This document shows, in pieces, positions 8,266 through 16,331 of a stretch of 23,463 nt of DNA. Position 1 is the first letter of the stretch, and the number at the start of each line of letters is the position of its first letter. The stretch covers positions 1-23,463 of the forward strand of contig CABIVQ010000047.1 in assembly GCA_902362365.1 (NCBI GenBank), written 5' to 3'. Made by a program: the position numbers and the translations under genes. The notes under the pieces were generated by a model. The model was given only the letters and a program-made list of their open reading frames with translations, did not search any database and had not been told where the DNA came from. Source of the stretch: Clostridiaceae bacterium (GTDB lineage Bacteria; Bacillota; Clostridia; Peptostreptococcales; Peptostreptococcaceae).

Positions 8266-8627
8266 CATCATTAAATTGAGCAAATCTATAAGCGGAGTTC
8301 TGTATTAGATGATCATCTTTCTAGGCCTATTGTCACCAATAGGCTCAAGCGTCCTACCTACCGGAGGGTACGAGCAGCACCCTATAACCCTATCTTGGAC
8401 TTGCTCCGGGTGGGGTTTACACGGCTTGGCTAGTCACCTAGCCAACGGTGAGCTCTTACCTCACCTTTTCATCCTTACCAAATAAATTGGCGGTTATTTT
8501 CTGTTGCACTATCCTTAGGATCACTCCCACTAGGCGTTACCTAGCACCCTTGCTCTATGGAGCTCCGACTTTCCTCACGTAGCAAAGTGCTACCCGCGAT
8601 CATCTGACTTACTTAATTTAATTGATG
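8266..8627 (-). ncRNA. rnpB: RNase P RNA, class A
   Basis: The catalytic RNA of RNase P, which trims tRNA 5' ends. On the minus strand the conserved blocks appear in order: GTGAGGAAAGTC, CATAGAGCAAGGGTGCTAGG with GTAACGCC, AGTGCAACAGAAA, GGTAAGGGT-like GGTAAGGATGAAAAGGTG, GTAAACCCCACCCGGAGCAA, GCTTGAGCC, and ACAGAACTCCGCTTAT. The arrangement follows the E. coli-like class A layout, not the Bacillus class B layout. The P1 helix can form between the 5' CATCAATTAAATT and the 3' AATTTAATGATG. This sets the approximate ends and agrees with the start predicted from the promoter. Exact ends are uncertain by several bases. Confidence 0.96.
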
Positions 8628-8632
8628 AATTT

Positions 8633-8661
8633 ATATTATCATAATTTATTAATACTGTCAA
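8633..8661 (-). promoter_or_regulatory. Sigma-A-type promoter of rnpB
   Basis: On the minus strand a perfect -35 TTGACA (8656-8661) and a -10 TAATAT (8633-8638) are separated by 17 bp. This places the start near 8626, matching the 5' end of the RNA. Confidence 0.85.
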
Positions 8662-8735
8662 AAGTTAAATTTCTTATTATATGTAAAAAATTAGTACATA
8701 TAAATATATGTATCATAACCATATATTTACTATTT

Positions 8736-9335
8736 TTATATTATCCCTTTCTCATGTACATATAATGCTGCGTGAGTTCTATCTCTTAATTTTAATTTTT
8801 CAAATATATTGCTTGTGTGCTTTTTGACTGTATGCTCTGTAATACATAAATCATTTGCTATTTCATAATTTGTTTTTCCTTTTGATATACATATCAATAT
8901 CTCTTTTTCTCTTTTTGTAAGCTCTTTTATCTCTTCAAGATTATCTTTTTTCATATAATTTTCTACTAGGTCTGAATCAAAATATTTTCTCCCTTTAGAT
9001 AATAGTCTTACTGCATATTTTATTCCTTCACCATCTATATTGGCTAGTATATAACTATCTATTCCTAATTTCATACATTTTGAAAATAATCTTGTATCTT
9101 CATAAAAATCTAGTACCATGACTTTTGCATTACTATGTTCTTTGACTTCTCTTATATAGTCTATATATTGTCTTGTATTTTTATTTATACCAAATATTAC
9201 CAAATCATAGTCACCATTATGTATGTCCTTACACATATATTCTTCATCTAAAAAATCTATACACTCTTCGTTAGATAAAATTTCAGCAACTCCTTTCCTT
9301 ATTACAAGTGATTCTGAAATTACAATTCCTCTCAT
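8736..9335 (-). CDS. LuxR/NarL-type transcription regulator with degenerate receiver domain
   Basis: 199 residues. The C-terminal LuxR helix-turn-helix (about 139-195: LTKREKEILICISKGKTNYE, then IANDLCITEHTVKKHTSNIF) is intact. The N-terminal domain has the length and layout of a response-regulator receiver but has lost its chemistry. The acidic pair after strand 1 is replaced by S-E (VISES), the phospho-acceptor Asp is Gly (DLVIFG49), and the usual Lys of strand 5 is missing (SYILANI). Phosphorylation by a kinase is therefore unlikely. The start is the ATG at 9335 after GGGGGAG, not the upstream in-frame ATG at 9356. No histidine kinase is adjacent. The leader carries a c-di-GMP-II riboswitch. 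Only a weak all-AT hairpin (8702-8728) follows the gene. Its targets are unknown. Confidence 0.9.
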   Translation of the reverse strand: MRGIVISESLVIRKGVAEILSNEECIDFLDEEYMCKDIHNGDYDLVIFGINKNTRQYIDYIREVKEHSNAKVMVLDFYEDTRLFSKCMKLGIDSYILANIDGEGIKYAVRLLSKGRKYFDSDLVENYMKKDNLEEIKELTKREKEILICISKGKTNYEIANDLCITEHTVKKHTSNIFEKLKLRDRTHAALYVHEKGII

Positions 9336-9532
9336 AAATACTCCCCCATATACCAAAGTATTCCCTTTGCTTATATATAAATAAATTATAAGTTTTATTT
9401 TAACTGTATTAAGTCACTCTAAATTTATATATATTGTAGCAGTTTAGTTTAAGTTTTAATTATACTTGATAATAACTTTCCTACATATTAAATATAAATT
9501 CACTATACTTTAGTAGTAAGAATTTAAAAAAT

Positions 9533-9578
9533 AAAAAAGGCTATATTTGTAAAAGTCAACTTTTACATAAATATAGCC
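9533..9578 (-). terminator. Riboswitch-controlled intrinsic terminator
   Basis: On the minus strand a stem of about 18 pairs with one bulge (5' arm 9559-9578, 3' arm 9539-9556) is followed by TTTTTT. The 5' arm contains the 3' strand of the riboswitch P1 helix (9570-9575). The two structures are therefore mutually exclusive. Confidence 0.88.
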
Positions 9579-9647
9579 GGTTGCATCACTAACTCCATAT
9601 ATCCGAGATGCCCAAATTACAGGATATATATCACAGTTTCTTATATT
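9570..9647 (-). promoter_or_regulatory. Cyclic di-GMP-II riboswitch
   Basis: On the minus strand the c-di-GMP-II (GEMM-II) core is recognisable: GAAACTGTGATATA, then ATTTGGGCATC, then GGAGTTAGTGATGCAACCGG. These match the pattern remembered for the Clostridium acetobutylicum representative (AAAUUGGGCAC ... GAGUUAGUAGUGCAACCG). The P2 helix GGGCATC / GATGCAACC and the closing P1 helix AATATA (9642-9647) / TATATT (9570-9575) are complementary. Because the P1 3' strand is also part of the terminator stem, ligand binding should prevent termination (ON switch). The next gene on this strand, about 200 bp on, is the LuxR-type regulator. The stretch 9336-9532 is otherwise untranslated leader. Confidence 0.88.
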
Positions 9648-9904
9648 GTTCTACGTTTCAAAAACATAATACTTTATTTTTATTATTTATTATTTGAATA
9701 TTAATAATATTAATTAATTTATATACTTAAATCTTATACATATTTAGTATAATATGCAATAATTACTTAGTATAATATTAGAACTTTCATACTTCAAAAA
9801 ATTACTTATTATTCAATATTGTTTTATTTTTTTATGTCTTATTCGAATTTCCTATATTTTCACTAATTTTTATACAATTTTCGCAACAGTTATAATTCCT
9901 TAAT

Positions 9905-9941
9905 ATATAAAAATAGCAGCCCTAATTTATGAGGCTGCTAT
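9905..9941 (-). terminator. Terminator of the LytR-CpsA-Psr gene
   Basis: Nine-pair stem ATAGCAGCC / GGCTGCTAT, followed by TTTTTATAT on the minus strand, directly past the stop codon at 9948. The AT-rich stretch from 9648 to 9904 holds no gene. Two 14-nt direct repeats (9743-9756 and 9766-9779) are the only structure I see in it. Confidence 0.9.
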
Positions 9942-9947
9942 AGAAAT

Positions 9948-10856
9948 TTATTCGTATTCTTTTATATAGTTTGTATAATCAAATATGAACTTATAAATCG
10001 CATTTTTATTATACTCTTTTTCCCACTCAATAACCCATCCTTTTTCATTACTTATTGTGTGGCCGGTTCTATGACCTTCTAATGGAAACTCTAATTCATC
10101 AAATGCTTTATCACCAGTTTTTAGTGCTTGATTTGAAATACTTATAATCTCCATAGGTGTCATATTAGTTTTTGTGTATCTTAATAAATTATTAGCTATA
10201 TCTAAAAATTCTGTTTTAGGTATAGTTGCTAGTTTATTATATACAGCTTGCAAAACAGTCCTTTGTCTACTATCCCTTTGGTAAGCACTATCTATATATC
10301 TTATTCTGCTATATGATAATGCTTGCTCTCCCGTAAGAGTTTGGTTTCCAGCTTCATTAACTCCTGGTATCTCACTAACTTCTTTATCTGTTACATCTAT
10401 TTGGACTCCACCTAGTTCATCAATAATACTAATAAATGAACTAAAGCTAACTGATACATATTTATCAATATTTATTCCAAAATTATTCTTTATAGTTTCT
10501 AACAATAAACTTGGCCCATTATAGGCATATGCATGTGTTAACTTTTCTGTACTATAACCTGGAATATCTACGTAAGTATCTCTCGCAAGTGAAGTAAGCC
10601 TTATATCATTATTATCACTATCTATAGTAAGTACCATCATAGCATCAGATCTATTTCCTCTATCTACATTTTCACCATCAACACCTACTAAAAGTATATT
10701 AGTTATACCATCTACCTTTTCAACTTTTTCAATTTGATTTGCTTCTTCTTTGTCATACATAGAATTTAGCTTATAATATAAAGCTCCAAATCCTATAAGA
10801 GGTATTGTTACTAATAGTATTAATAAGCCTATTACAATCTTTTTTAAGTGTTTCAT
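9948..10856 (-). CDS. LytR-CpsA-Psr (LCP) family cell-wall polymer ligase
   Basis: Membrane-anchored extracellular enzyme that transfers undecaprenyl-linked glycopolymers (teichoic acid or capsule type) onto peptidoglycan. 302 residues, with a short cytoplasmic N-terminus, one transmembrane helix (about 7-28), and an LCP domain (about 50-210). Family motifs are LLVGVD60, RGNRSDAMMV, SLARDTYVDIP (R92, D93), KLTHAYAYNGP, LTGEQALSYSRIR, and the R-D-x-R-Q-R box at 194-199. These arginines and aspartates bind the lipid pyrophosphate and the metal in studied LCP proteins. A GGGGGA site precedes the ATG. Monocistronic with a terminator. The UDP-sugar and priming transferase genes of the window could feed the same pathway, but no direct link is shown. 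Confidence 0.94.
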   Translation of the reverse strand: MKHLKKIVIGLLILLVTIPLIGFGALYYKLNSMYDKEEANQIEKVEKVDGITNILLVGVDGENVDRGNRSDAMMVLTIDSDNNDIRLTSLARDTYVDIPGYSTEKLTHAYAYNGPSLLLETIKNNFGINIDKYVSVSFSSFISIIDELGGVQIDVTDKEVSEIPGVNEAGNQTLTGEQALSYSRIRYIDSAYQRDSRQRTVLQAVYNKLATIPKTEFLDIANNLLRYTKTNMTPMEIISISNQALKTGDKAFDELEFPLEGHRTGHTISNEKGWVIEWEKEYNKNAIYKFIFDYTNYIKEYE

Positions 10857-10993
10857 TTTATCATGTCCCCCATATTTTACATAAATATATTAAAGTTTTT
10901 TCTTTAAATTTATTTTATCACAATTATATACCTTTTCACTATTTTTATATCTCTAATGTTATTTCTAGTAAACATTGATTAATTAAAGCAAAT

Positions 10994-11021
10994 TAAAAGT
11001 AGGCTAGTTGCAACTAGCCTA
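10994..11021 (-). terminator. Terminator of the amidase gene
   Basis: A perfect inverted repeat TAGGCTAGTTGCAACTAGCC (closing with TA) is followed on the minus strand by CTTTTAATTT. It lies about 60 bp past the stop codon at 11082. Confidence 0.88.
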
Positions 11022-11081
11022 ATTCATTTTATTAAATATCACATTAACTATGATTTAAATATATGTCTGTATATAATAAAG

Positions 11082-11840
11082 TTACTCTTTATAAGTAACT
11101 ATAAATGCACTATACCCTTTATTTTTTAATTCCTTTACCATATCTCCTGCATTATCTTTATTTTTATAACTACCAGCTACAACTCTATAGTATAAGTTAC
11201 TCTCTCCTAATGTATCGTTGTTAGATTCATTATTGTTTGTTGGTGGCTTATAAGTTACATTAAAATATTTACATATAGCAATTACAGTTGCTTCAACTAA
11301 CTCATCCTTGTTATCCTTTAATATCTTTAAGTCGTCTTTATTTGTATAAAAAGCATATTCAATTAGTATAGAAGGCATACTTGCTTTATATATTACAGTG
11401 AAATTTTCAGTTTTTACCCCTCTATCTTTTCCATTACTATCAATTTTCTTAATTGCTTTTACTATTTCATCATTAACATATTTAGCCGCTTTCTTTGAAT
11501 TGCTACTTGCATTTCCAGCTACATATGTTTCAGTTCCTCTTGCTGTATTAAAAGAAGATCCATATGCATTAGCATGTATTGATATAAATAAAGCATTTGG
11601 TTTACTTTTGTTTGACCAGTATGAATTTGCTAAAGTTGCTCTTTTAGTTAATCCCATTTCATTAGATTTTGCTGGAGAAGGATTAGTCAAGTACACACTT
11701 ATATCATGGTCTTCTAATCTTTTTTCCAACTTATATTGCATTTGATTATTAAAATCCCATTCTCTTAGGGACTTATCTGGAGCTTGTTTACCTTCAACAT
11801 ATTCTGCGTGTCCACTATCTAATATTACTAAATTACTCAT
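11082..11840 (-). CDS. N-acetylmuramoyl-L-alanine amidase (Amidase_3) with short SPOR-like tail
   Basis: Zinc enzyme that cuts the bond between muramic acid and the stem peptide. 252 residues. The Amidase_3 domain (about 3-193) shows the zinc ligands H11 (DSGH), E27 (REWDFN) and H89 (SIHANA), and the catalytic E161 (ILIEYAFYTN). A linker rich in Asn leads to a C-terminal segment (217-252, YYRVVAGSYKNKDNAGDMVK onwards). This matches only the first half of a SPOR domain, which normally has about 70 residues. No signal peptide is visible, as in phage endolysins and some mother-cell lysins. A GGGGGGG site precedes the ATG. No phage genes surround it, so a cellular role in cell-wall turnover or sporulation seems more likely than prophage lysis. 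Confidence 0.92.
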   Translation of the reverse strand: MSNLVILDSGHAEYVEGKQAPDKSLREWDFNNQMQYKLEKRLEDHDISVYLTNPSPAKSNEMGLTKRATLANSYWSNKSKPNALFISIHANAYGSSFNTARGTETYVAGNASSNSKKAAKYVNDEIVKAIKKIDSNGKDRGVKTENFTVIYKASMPSILIEYAFYTNKDDLKILKDNKDELVEATVIAICKYFNVTYKPPTNNNESNNDTLGESNLYYRVVAGSYKNKDNAGDMVKELKNKGYSAFIVTYKE

Positions 11841-11928
11841 ACTTTACCCCCCCTCTATATAATTATAGAAAATTCGGCTTTCATGAGTTGGTAATTTATA
11901 ATATAAATTTATAATAAATTATTTTGAC

Positions 11929-11966
11929 AAAAAAAGAAGTTTAGCAATATTAACTACTGCTAAACT
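11929..11966 (-). terminator. Terminator of the DUF2207-lemA operon
   Basis: Nine-pair stem AGTTTAGCA / TGCTAAACT, followed by TTCTTTTTTT on the minus strand. It lies about 130 bp past the lemA stop, so the operon may have a 3' untranslated tail (11967-12097). Confidence 0.85.
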
Positions 11967-12097
11967 CACTCTAAAAGTAACGACTAAGTATTTTATACCT
12001 CTCAGTATTAAAATTATATCCTTATATTTCAATGTTTATACATATTTTTTCTATAAATTTACATTTAAGTTAATTTTATTTTATCATAGCCTTTATA

Positions 12098-12646
12098 CTA
12101 AAATTGTACTTTTATATTTTCTCTTTCACTCTTGTTTTCAAGTTCAAAGAAAGGTTCTTCTTTAAATTTAAACATTGATGCAACTATACAAGTTGGTATT
12201 TTTTGAATAGATGTATTAAATTCTCTTACTATGCCATTATAGTATCTTCTAGATTTCTCTATATCTGATTCAATTGATTGTAATTGATTTTGTAGATTTA
12301 TAAATTGTGCATCTGCTTTTAAGTCTGGGTAATTTTCAGAAATCATTAATAATCTACTTAATGCATTTGATAATTCACCTTCATATTTAGCTTTATCTTC
12401 AGGACTACTTGATACAGCTTTACTTCTTGCTTCTACAACTTGACTTAAAGTATCTTTTTCATGTGTTGCATATCCTTTTACTGTTTCTACTAAGTTTGGT
12501 ATTAAATCATATCTTTTCTTTAGAAATACATCTATTGTTGAAAATCCTTCTTTTACCTTCATTCTTAATGATACTAATTTGTTGTAAGTCATTGCAATCC
12601 AAAGTGCAACTATTACTATTAAACCTATTATTATAATCCCTGTCAT
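12098..12646 (-). CDS. lemA: LemA family protein
   Basis: 182 residues with one N-terminal transmembrane helix (IIIIGLIVIVALWIAMTYNK), followed by a mostly helical LemA domain. Typical motifs are YNKLVSLRMKVKEGFSTIDV, the KKRYDLIPNLVETVKGYA block, LSRLLMISENYPDLKAD, and LQSIESDIEKSRRYYNGIVR. The molecular role of the family is not settled. It is very often encoded beside Gly-rich DUF2207 or TPM-domain membrane proteins, and that is the case here: it follows the DUF2207 gene by 27 bp on the same strand. The two presumably form an envelope complex. Confidence 0.94.
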   Translation of the reverse strand: MTGIIIIGLIVIVALWIAMTYNKLVSLRMKVKEGFSTIDVFLKKRYDLIPNLVETVKGYATHEKDTLSQVVEARSKAVSSSPEDKAKYEGELSNALSRLLMISENYPDLKADAQFINLQNQLQSIESDIEKSRRYYNGIVREFNTSIQKIPTCIVASMFKFKEEPFFELENKSERENIKVQF

Positions 12647-12673
12647 TTTTAATTCTCCTTATAATTTTTTATA

Positions 12674-15088
12674 TTACCAGCTTGAGCCTCCGCCGCCGCC
12701 AGCTCCACCACCTGAGAAGCCTCCTCCTGAGAAGCCACCGCCTCCACCAAAACCTCCTCCTGATCCACCATTTGATGAATCATTAGTATGTGTCATAGTC
12801 TCATTAACTTTATTTAAATCATCCATTAAATGTGTCATCATATATACATTATTCATTGGATAGTAAGTCTCATAGAATGTAGGACTTTGCATTGTAATTC
12901 CTTCGAATTTATTAGCCCATTTTTTAGTAACTCCTAACACATGTGCATACGGTAATGTGTTGTAGAAATACTCTGGGTCCTCTTCTAATAAAGCTTCCAA
13001 TCTATCCTTTTCAGCCACTTCTACAAAGTTTCTAAATCCTATTATGTGCTCTAATATTTCTCTTCCATAATCAGTTCTTCTAGGTATAAAAGAACTCATA
13101 GCCATTCCTGCAAATGATGCTACAGCTACTATTAAAGATATATACATAGGTATATTTAACATTGAGAATCCTCTTATACATACTAGTGTATATATTATTG
13201 CTGAGAAAATTAATACTTTAGTTGCTTTACTTTTACCTTTTTCTGTATATCTACCCTTATTGAATATGTGTAACATAAAATATAGACTACATAATATAAA
13301 TATTGCTAGTAAACCTATTAAAAGCGATGCTCCAAAAACATTATGATTAATTTGACCACTCAATACTCCACATAATATTACCGGTATAGTAGATAGTAAA
13401 GTTAATCCAAATCCTAACATTGTAGCCAACGAATCTCTTAATTCTTTATTACCTTTAAATTCGTCAGATACAGCACAACTAGCCTTTATTACATCACTAG
13501 CAATCTGCCCTTCTAACATAGAATTTGTAACTGTTTCTCCATCACCACAGTTAAATATTTTTCTAAATAACTCTTTTTCATATAATTTATGCTTTTCATC
13601 TAATTCACTTATTTTTGTTAAAGTAAAACCATCATCTTTTTTCATAGTTATTTTCATATGATTCTGACTTGCCCAGTAAAATAATAAGGTAGTTACATCT
13701 TTTGTTCCTACATGTTCCTTAAATGCATAAGCTACGTCTGCGCTATTCATATCCTTTGGTGGATAAAATTCAATTGCTGATATAACTGGATTATTATCTT
13801 TATTCTTTATATACATTAGGGCTAATACTATTAATAATATAGGAGAACCAAAAGTTATTATTTTAGATACTACAGGCAGTGGTCTTGAGAATAAAGAGTT
13901 ATCTATGTCTAAAGATAGATTTATTTCTTCTCCTGTATTAACATTATTCAGTGTACTGAAGCTAATGCTATTTTCACTTTTTTCTGCCTTATATCTTTCT
14001 GTTCCTAGGTTTACTCCTTTTTCAATGAATTCAACTTCATAATTATTTATTGCAAATGGCGATTTTATATTAACCTGTATATTTTCTGTTTTTCCTTCTC
14101 TAAGATCATCTGATATATCAAAATTTATACGTGATTTCATGGTAGGTATTATTTTGTATGATACCTTAAATTTGTAAGTGCCTGCTTCTTTAGGAAAACT
14201 TACAGAATTATCCCAAGCATCTATAGATATATTAGGGTTATCTACTTTTATATCTTTTATATAATCTTTATCAGCATTTTCTACATCCCAAAGATTTATA
14301 TTATTTGAAAAATCATCTTTATAATCTTTATTTACTTCTATTGTAAATTCTCTATCTATTAGATATTCTTTTTCTTTTGTTATTTCTGCATTTATGATAT
14401 CACTTTTTATTGTATAAGGATATTGTCTTATAGGTGCATTTTTAAATGCTCCTTCATTAAGCATAGCATCTACAGTTACACCACAGTATTCTGGTATTTC
14501 ATACTTAGATTCTATATTTATAGTATTTCCTTTTGTTGTGTAGTCTACATATTTACTAAAAGTGCTACCGTATTGACCATCAGTTATAGTTATATCTTCT
14601 AAATTAGCACCTTGTGGGTAAGTTATTGTCGATGTGAAGTGTTCTATATATGTATCCCATTCTGTTCCTAATACATTTAGGTATATATAATCTCCTTCTG
14701 GCTGTTCATCGTTATAAGTTTCTATTATATATTGGACTGTGTATGTTTTTTCTCCAATGACTGTTTCATCTGCATCTCCAATTCTTATTTCAATGTTTCC
14801 ATTGTCTTCTATTTCATACGGTGCTCCTTCTACACTTATATTGGTTATTTTATAATCTTCAAGATCTGTGTAGGTAGGGATGCTTCTTATTATTCCATGT
14901 CTATCTTCGTTGAAGTTTACTTTTATTGTTTCAGTTATTTTGTATTCTCTTTTGTCATTTACGTTAACTTGTACATCCATATCTTTTATGTAATAGCCTG
15001 TATCTTCTGCTTTTACTTTACGTATGTTTAAGTTTATAGCAAGTATTATTATTAGCAATACAGATAATATAGATTTATTCTTTTTCAT
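12674..15088 (-). CDS. DUF2207 membrane protein with Gly-rich C-terminus
   Basis: 804 residues. An N-terminal signal sequence (about 1-27) is followed by an extracellular DUF2207 region (about 30-400) rich in beta strands (KITETIKVNFNEDRHGIIRS, YTVQYIIETYND). Then comes a transmembrane helix (about 404-425, ILLIVLALMY), a cytoplasmic region (FYPPKDMNSADVAYAFKEHV, TTLLFYWASQNHMKI), and a group of further transmembrane helices (about 560-680). The C-terminal tail is GGGFGGGGGFSGGGFSGGGA ending in SSW. This layout is standard for the family that accompanies LemA, and its biochemical function is unknown. A GGGAG site precedes the ATG. It is the first gene of a two-gene operon with lemA. Confidence 0.93.
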   Translation of the reverse strand: MKKNKSILSVLLIIILAINLNIRKVKAEDTGYYIKDMDVQVNVNDKREYKITETIKVNFNEDRHGIIRSIPTYTDLEDYKITNISVEGAPYEIEDNGNIEIRIGDADETVIGEKTYTVQYIIETYNDEQPEGDYIYLNVLGTEWDTYIEHFTSTITYPQGANLEDITITDGQYGSTFSKYVDYTTKGNTINIESKYEIPEYCGVTVDAMLNEGAFKNAPIRQYPYTIKSDIINAEITKEKEYLIDREFTIEVNKDYKDDFSNNINLWDVENADKDYIKDIKVDNPNISIDAWDNSVSFPKEAGTYKFKVSYKIIPTMKSRINFDISDDLREGKTENIQVNIKSPFAINNYEVEFIEKGVNLGTERYKAEKSENSISFSTLNNVNTGEEINLSLDIDNSLFSRPLPVVSKIITFGSPILLIVLALMYIKNKDNNPVISAIEFYPPKDMNSADVAYAFKEHVGTKDVTTLLFYWASQNHMKITMKKDDGFTLTKISELDEKHKLYEKELFRKIFNCGDGETVTNSMLEGQIASDVIKASCAVSDEFKGNKELRDSLATMLGFGLTLLSTIPVILCGVLSGQINHNVFGASLLIGLLAIFILCSLYFMLHIFNKGRYTEKGKSKATKVLIFSAIIYTLVCIRGFSMLNIPMYISLIVAVASFAGMAMSSFIPRRTDYGREILEHIIGFRNFVEVAEKDRLEALLEEDPEYFYNTLPYAHVLGVTKKWANKFEGITMQSPTFYETYYPMNNVYMMTHLMDDLNKVNETMTHTNDSSNGGSGGGFGGGGGFSGGGFSGGGAGGGGGSSW

Positions 15089-15198
15089 CCCATTCTCCCT
15101 CTATCAATTTATATACAAGTATATTTTATCATTAATTTAATTAGAAAAATTTACAATAAGGTTAAATATATTATATATTATAAATTTTGACTTACAAG

Positions 15199-15411
15199 TT
15201 ATTCTTCTATGTACATTCCACCTTTTAGCATATTAGATATTATAGATGCATTACCTGATGAATTTAAATACATATTATAGTCATGGTATTTATTCCTTTG
15301 CGATCATCTTCTGTATCAGTTGTTCTAAAATTATTCCCTAATCCTCTATTTCTGTCTATTGTATTACTTGTTATTATCTTCCTCTGACACCATTACTTCC
15401 ATCCTAGGCAT
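15199..15411 (-). pseudogene. Remnant of an unrecognised gene (frameshifted 3' end)
   Basis: The 446-bp gap 15089-15534 has no intact gene, but its middle reads like decayed coding sequence. On the minus strand one frame gives IITSNTIDRNRGLGNNFRTT and continues DTEDDRKGIN. After a one-base shift the sequence continues YHDYNMYLNSSGNASIISNM, ending LKGGMYIEE and a stop at 15199. A short in-frame start (MPRMEV) lies at 15411. I do not recognise the family. The composition is protein-like, but this could be chance in AT-rich DNA. Confidence 0.4.
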
Positions 15412-15460
15412 AAAAAATCATTATAATATTTTCTAATAAATTCATTTTCATTGCCAAATA

Positions 15461-15499
15461 TAAAAAAAACGGTTAACTATAATAAAGTTAACCGTTTTT
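15461..15499 (-). terminator. Terminator of the sipW-bsaA matrix operon
   Basis: A fourteen-pair stem AAAAACGGTTAACT / AGTTAACCGTTTTT with a 7-nt loop runs into more T on the minus strand. It lies 36 bp past the last gene and is the only strong terminator between 15535 and 21201. Confidence 0.93.
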
Positions 15500-15534
15500 A
15501 CATATAGATTTAGTATAAAAAATATTAGTATTAA

Positions 15535-16275
15535 TTATTCAGTCGGTGATGTCTTGTAATCTACCTCACAAGTTGTAGCTTCCTTAGCAACTACAGCTTG
15601 CAGAGCTTTCACTAGATTTGCATGTTTTGTACTGTCTAAACCAAATCCTTTTTGATCTCCAGTAGCCTCATGCTCTACCTTTCCATCAGTAGAATCAGTT
15701 ATTGCTTCTGATGTACTTTGTACACTATAAGCATCTATATCAACATTGAATCTTTGCCCTATGTAATTAGGATTAGTAGATACTGTGCCTGATAAAGTAA
15801 CACTATCTAATATTTTATCTGTAAATCCACCTGCTATTACATTTCCTATATAGTAATAATAAGTTTGTCCTTCTTCAGTTACTTTAACCCACTTACCTTC
15901 TCCATTCTTTACTGTTCCATCTTCATTGAATGTTATATCATTTTCAGATATTACATTTGCTTCATTAAGTTCTATTTTACTATTATCTAATCCCTCTTTT
16001 TCAAAGCTTGCATTCATTGTTACTCTTATTAATGAGTTATATCCAGCTTCATTTTTAACTTGAACTACTTTCTCTACAGCTTTTCCTGATTCTGCTACTG
16101 AGTTTTGTTCAAATTTTTCATATATATCTACACCATTATTAAAACCATCTGGACCTTTTGTCGAAAATATATTTTGTACCTTATCTGTTGAACCTAACCA
16201 CGCGAAAGTTCCTCCTACTAATACTGCTCCTAAAGCTAATGCTACTACTCCACTTTTTAATTTTTTATTATGCAT
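15535..16275 (-). CDS. BsaA/TasA-like SipW-dependent biofilm matrix protein (copy 1)
   Basis: Predicted secreted fibre-forming matrix protein, 246 residues. It has the SipW-cognate signal peptide: a short basic start (MHNKKLKSG), a hydrophobic core and GGTFAW (21-26). The mature part is a beta-rich TasA/camelysin-like domain with VQVKNEAGYNSLIRVTM, YYYYIGNVIAGGFTDKILDS, the FNVDIDAYSVQST segment and GFGLDSTKHANLVKALQAVV. These shared blocks also occur in the paralogue at 19163-19912, so the pair belongs to one family. It resembles the C. perfringens BsaA family (CPF_0494 type) as remembered. It is the last gene of the operon, 56 bp after the vWA gene, with a GGGGG site. A single Cys lies near the C-terminus (TTCEVDY). 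Self-assembly is inferred from the family. Confidence 0.88.
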   Translation of the reverse strand: MHNKKLKSGVVALALGAVLVGGTFAWLGSTDKVQNIFSTKGPDGFNNGVDIYEKFEQNSVAESGKAVEKVVQVKNEAGYNSLIRVTMNASFEKEGLDNSKIELNEANVISENDITFNEDGTVKNGEGKWVKVTEEGQTYYYYIGNVIAGGFTDKILDSVTLSGTVSTNPNYIGQRFNVDIDAYSVQSTSEAITDSTDGKVEHEATGDQKGFGLDSTKHANLVKALQAVVAKEATTCEVDYKTSPTE

Positions 16276-16331
16276 ATTATCCCCCTATTATTTTCAATTA
16301 TAATTTTTAAATATTTCATTAATTAGTTATA

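Noticed and set aside
8702..8728. Terminator of the LuxR-type gene
   Set aside because: The hairpin AAATATATG / CATATATTT is made almost only of A-T pairs, with no clear T run, which is too weak to call.
9570..9647. c-di-GMP-I riboswitch
   Set aside because: The sequence lacks the type I tetraloop-receptor and CGCAAAGC features and instead matches the type II GGGCA...GTGATGCAACCGG layout.
11082..11840. Prophage endolysin
   Set aside because: No holin, tail or other phage genes are nearby, and the neighbours are chromosomal cell-wall genes. The lack of a signal peptide alone is not enough.
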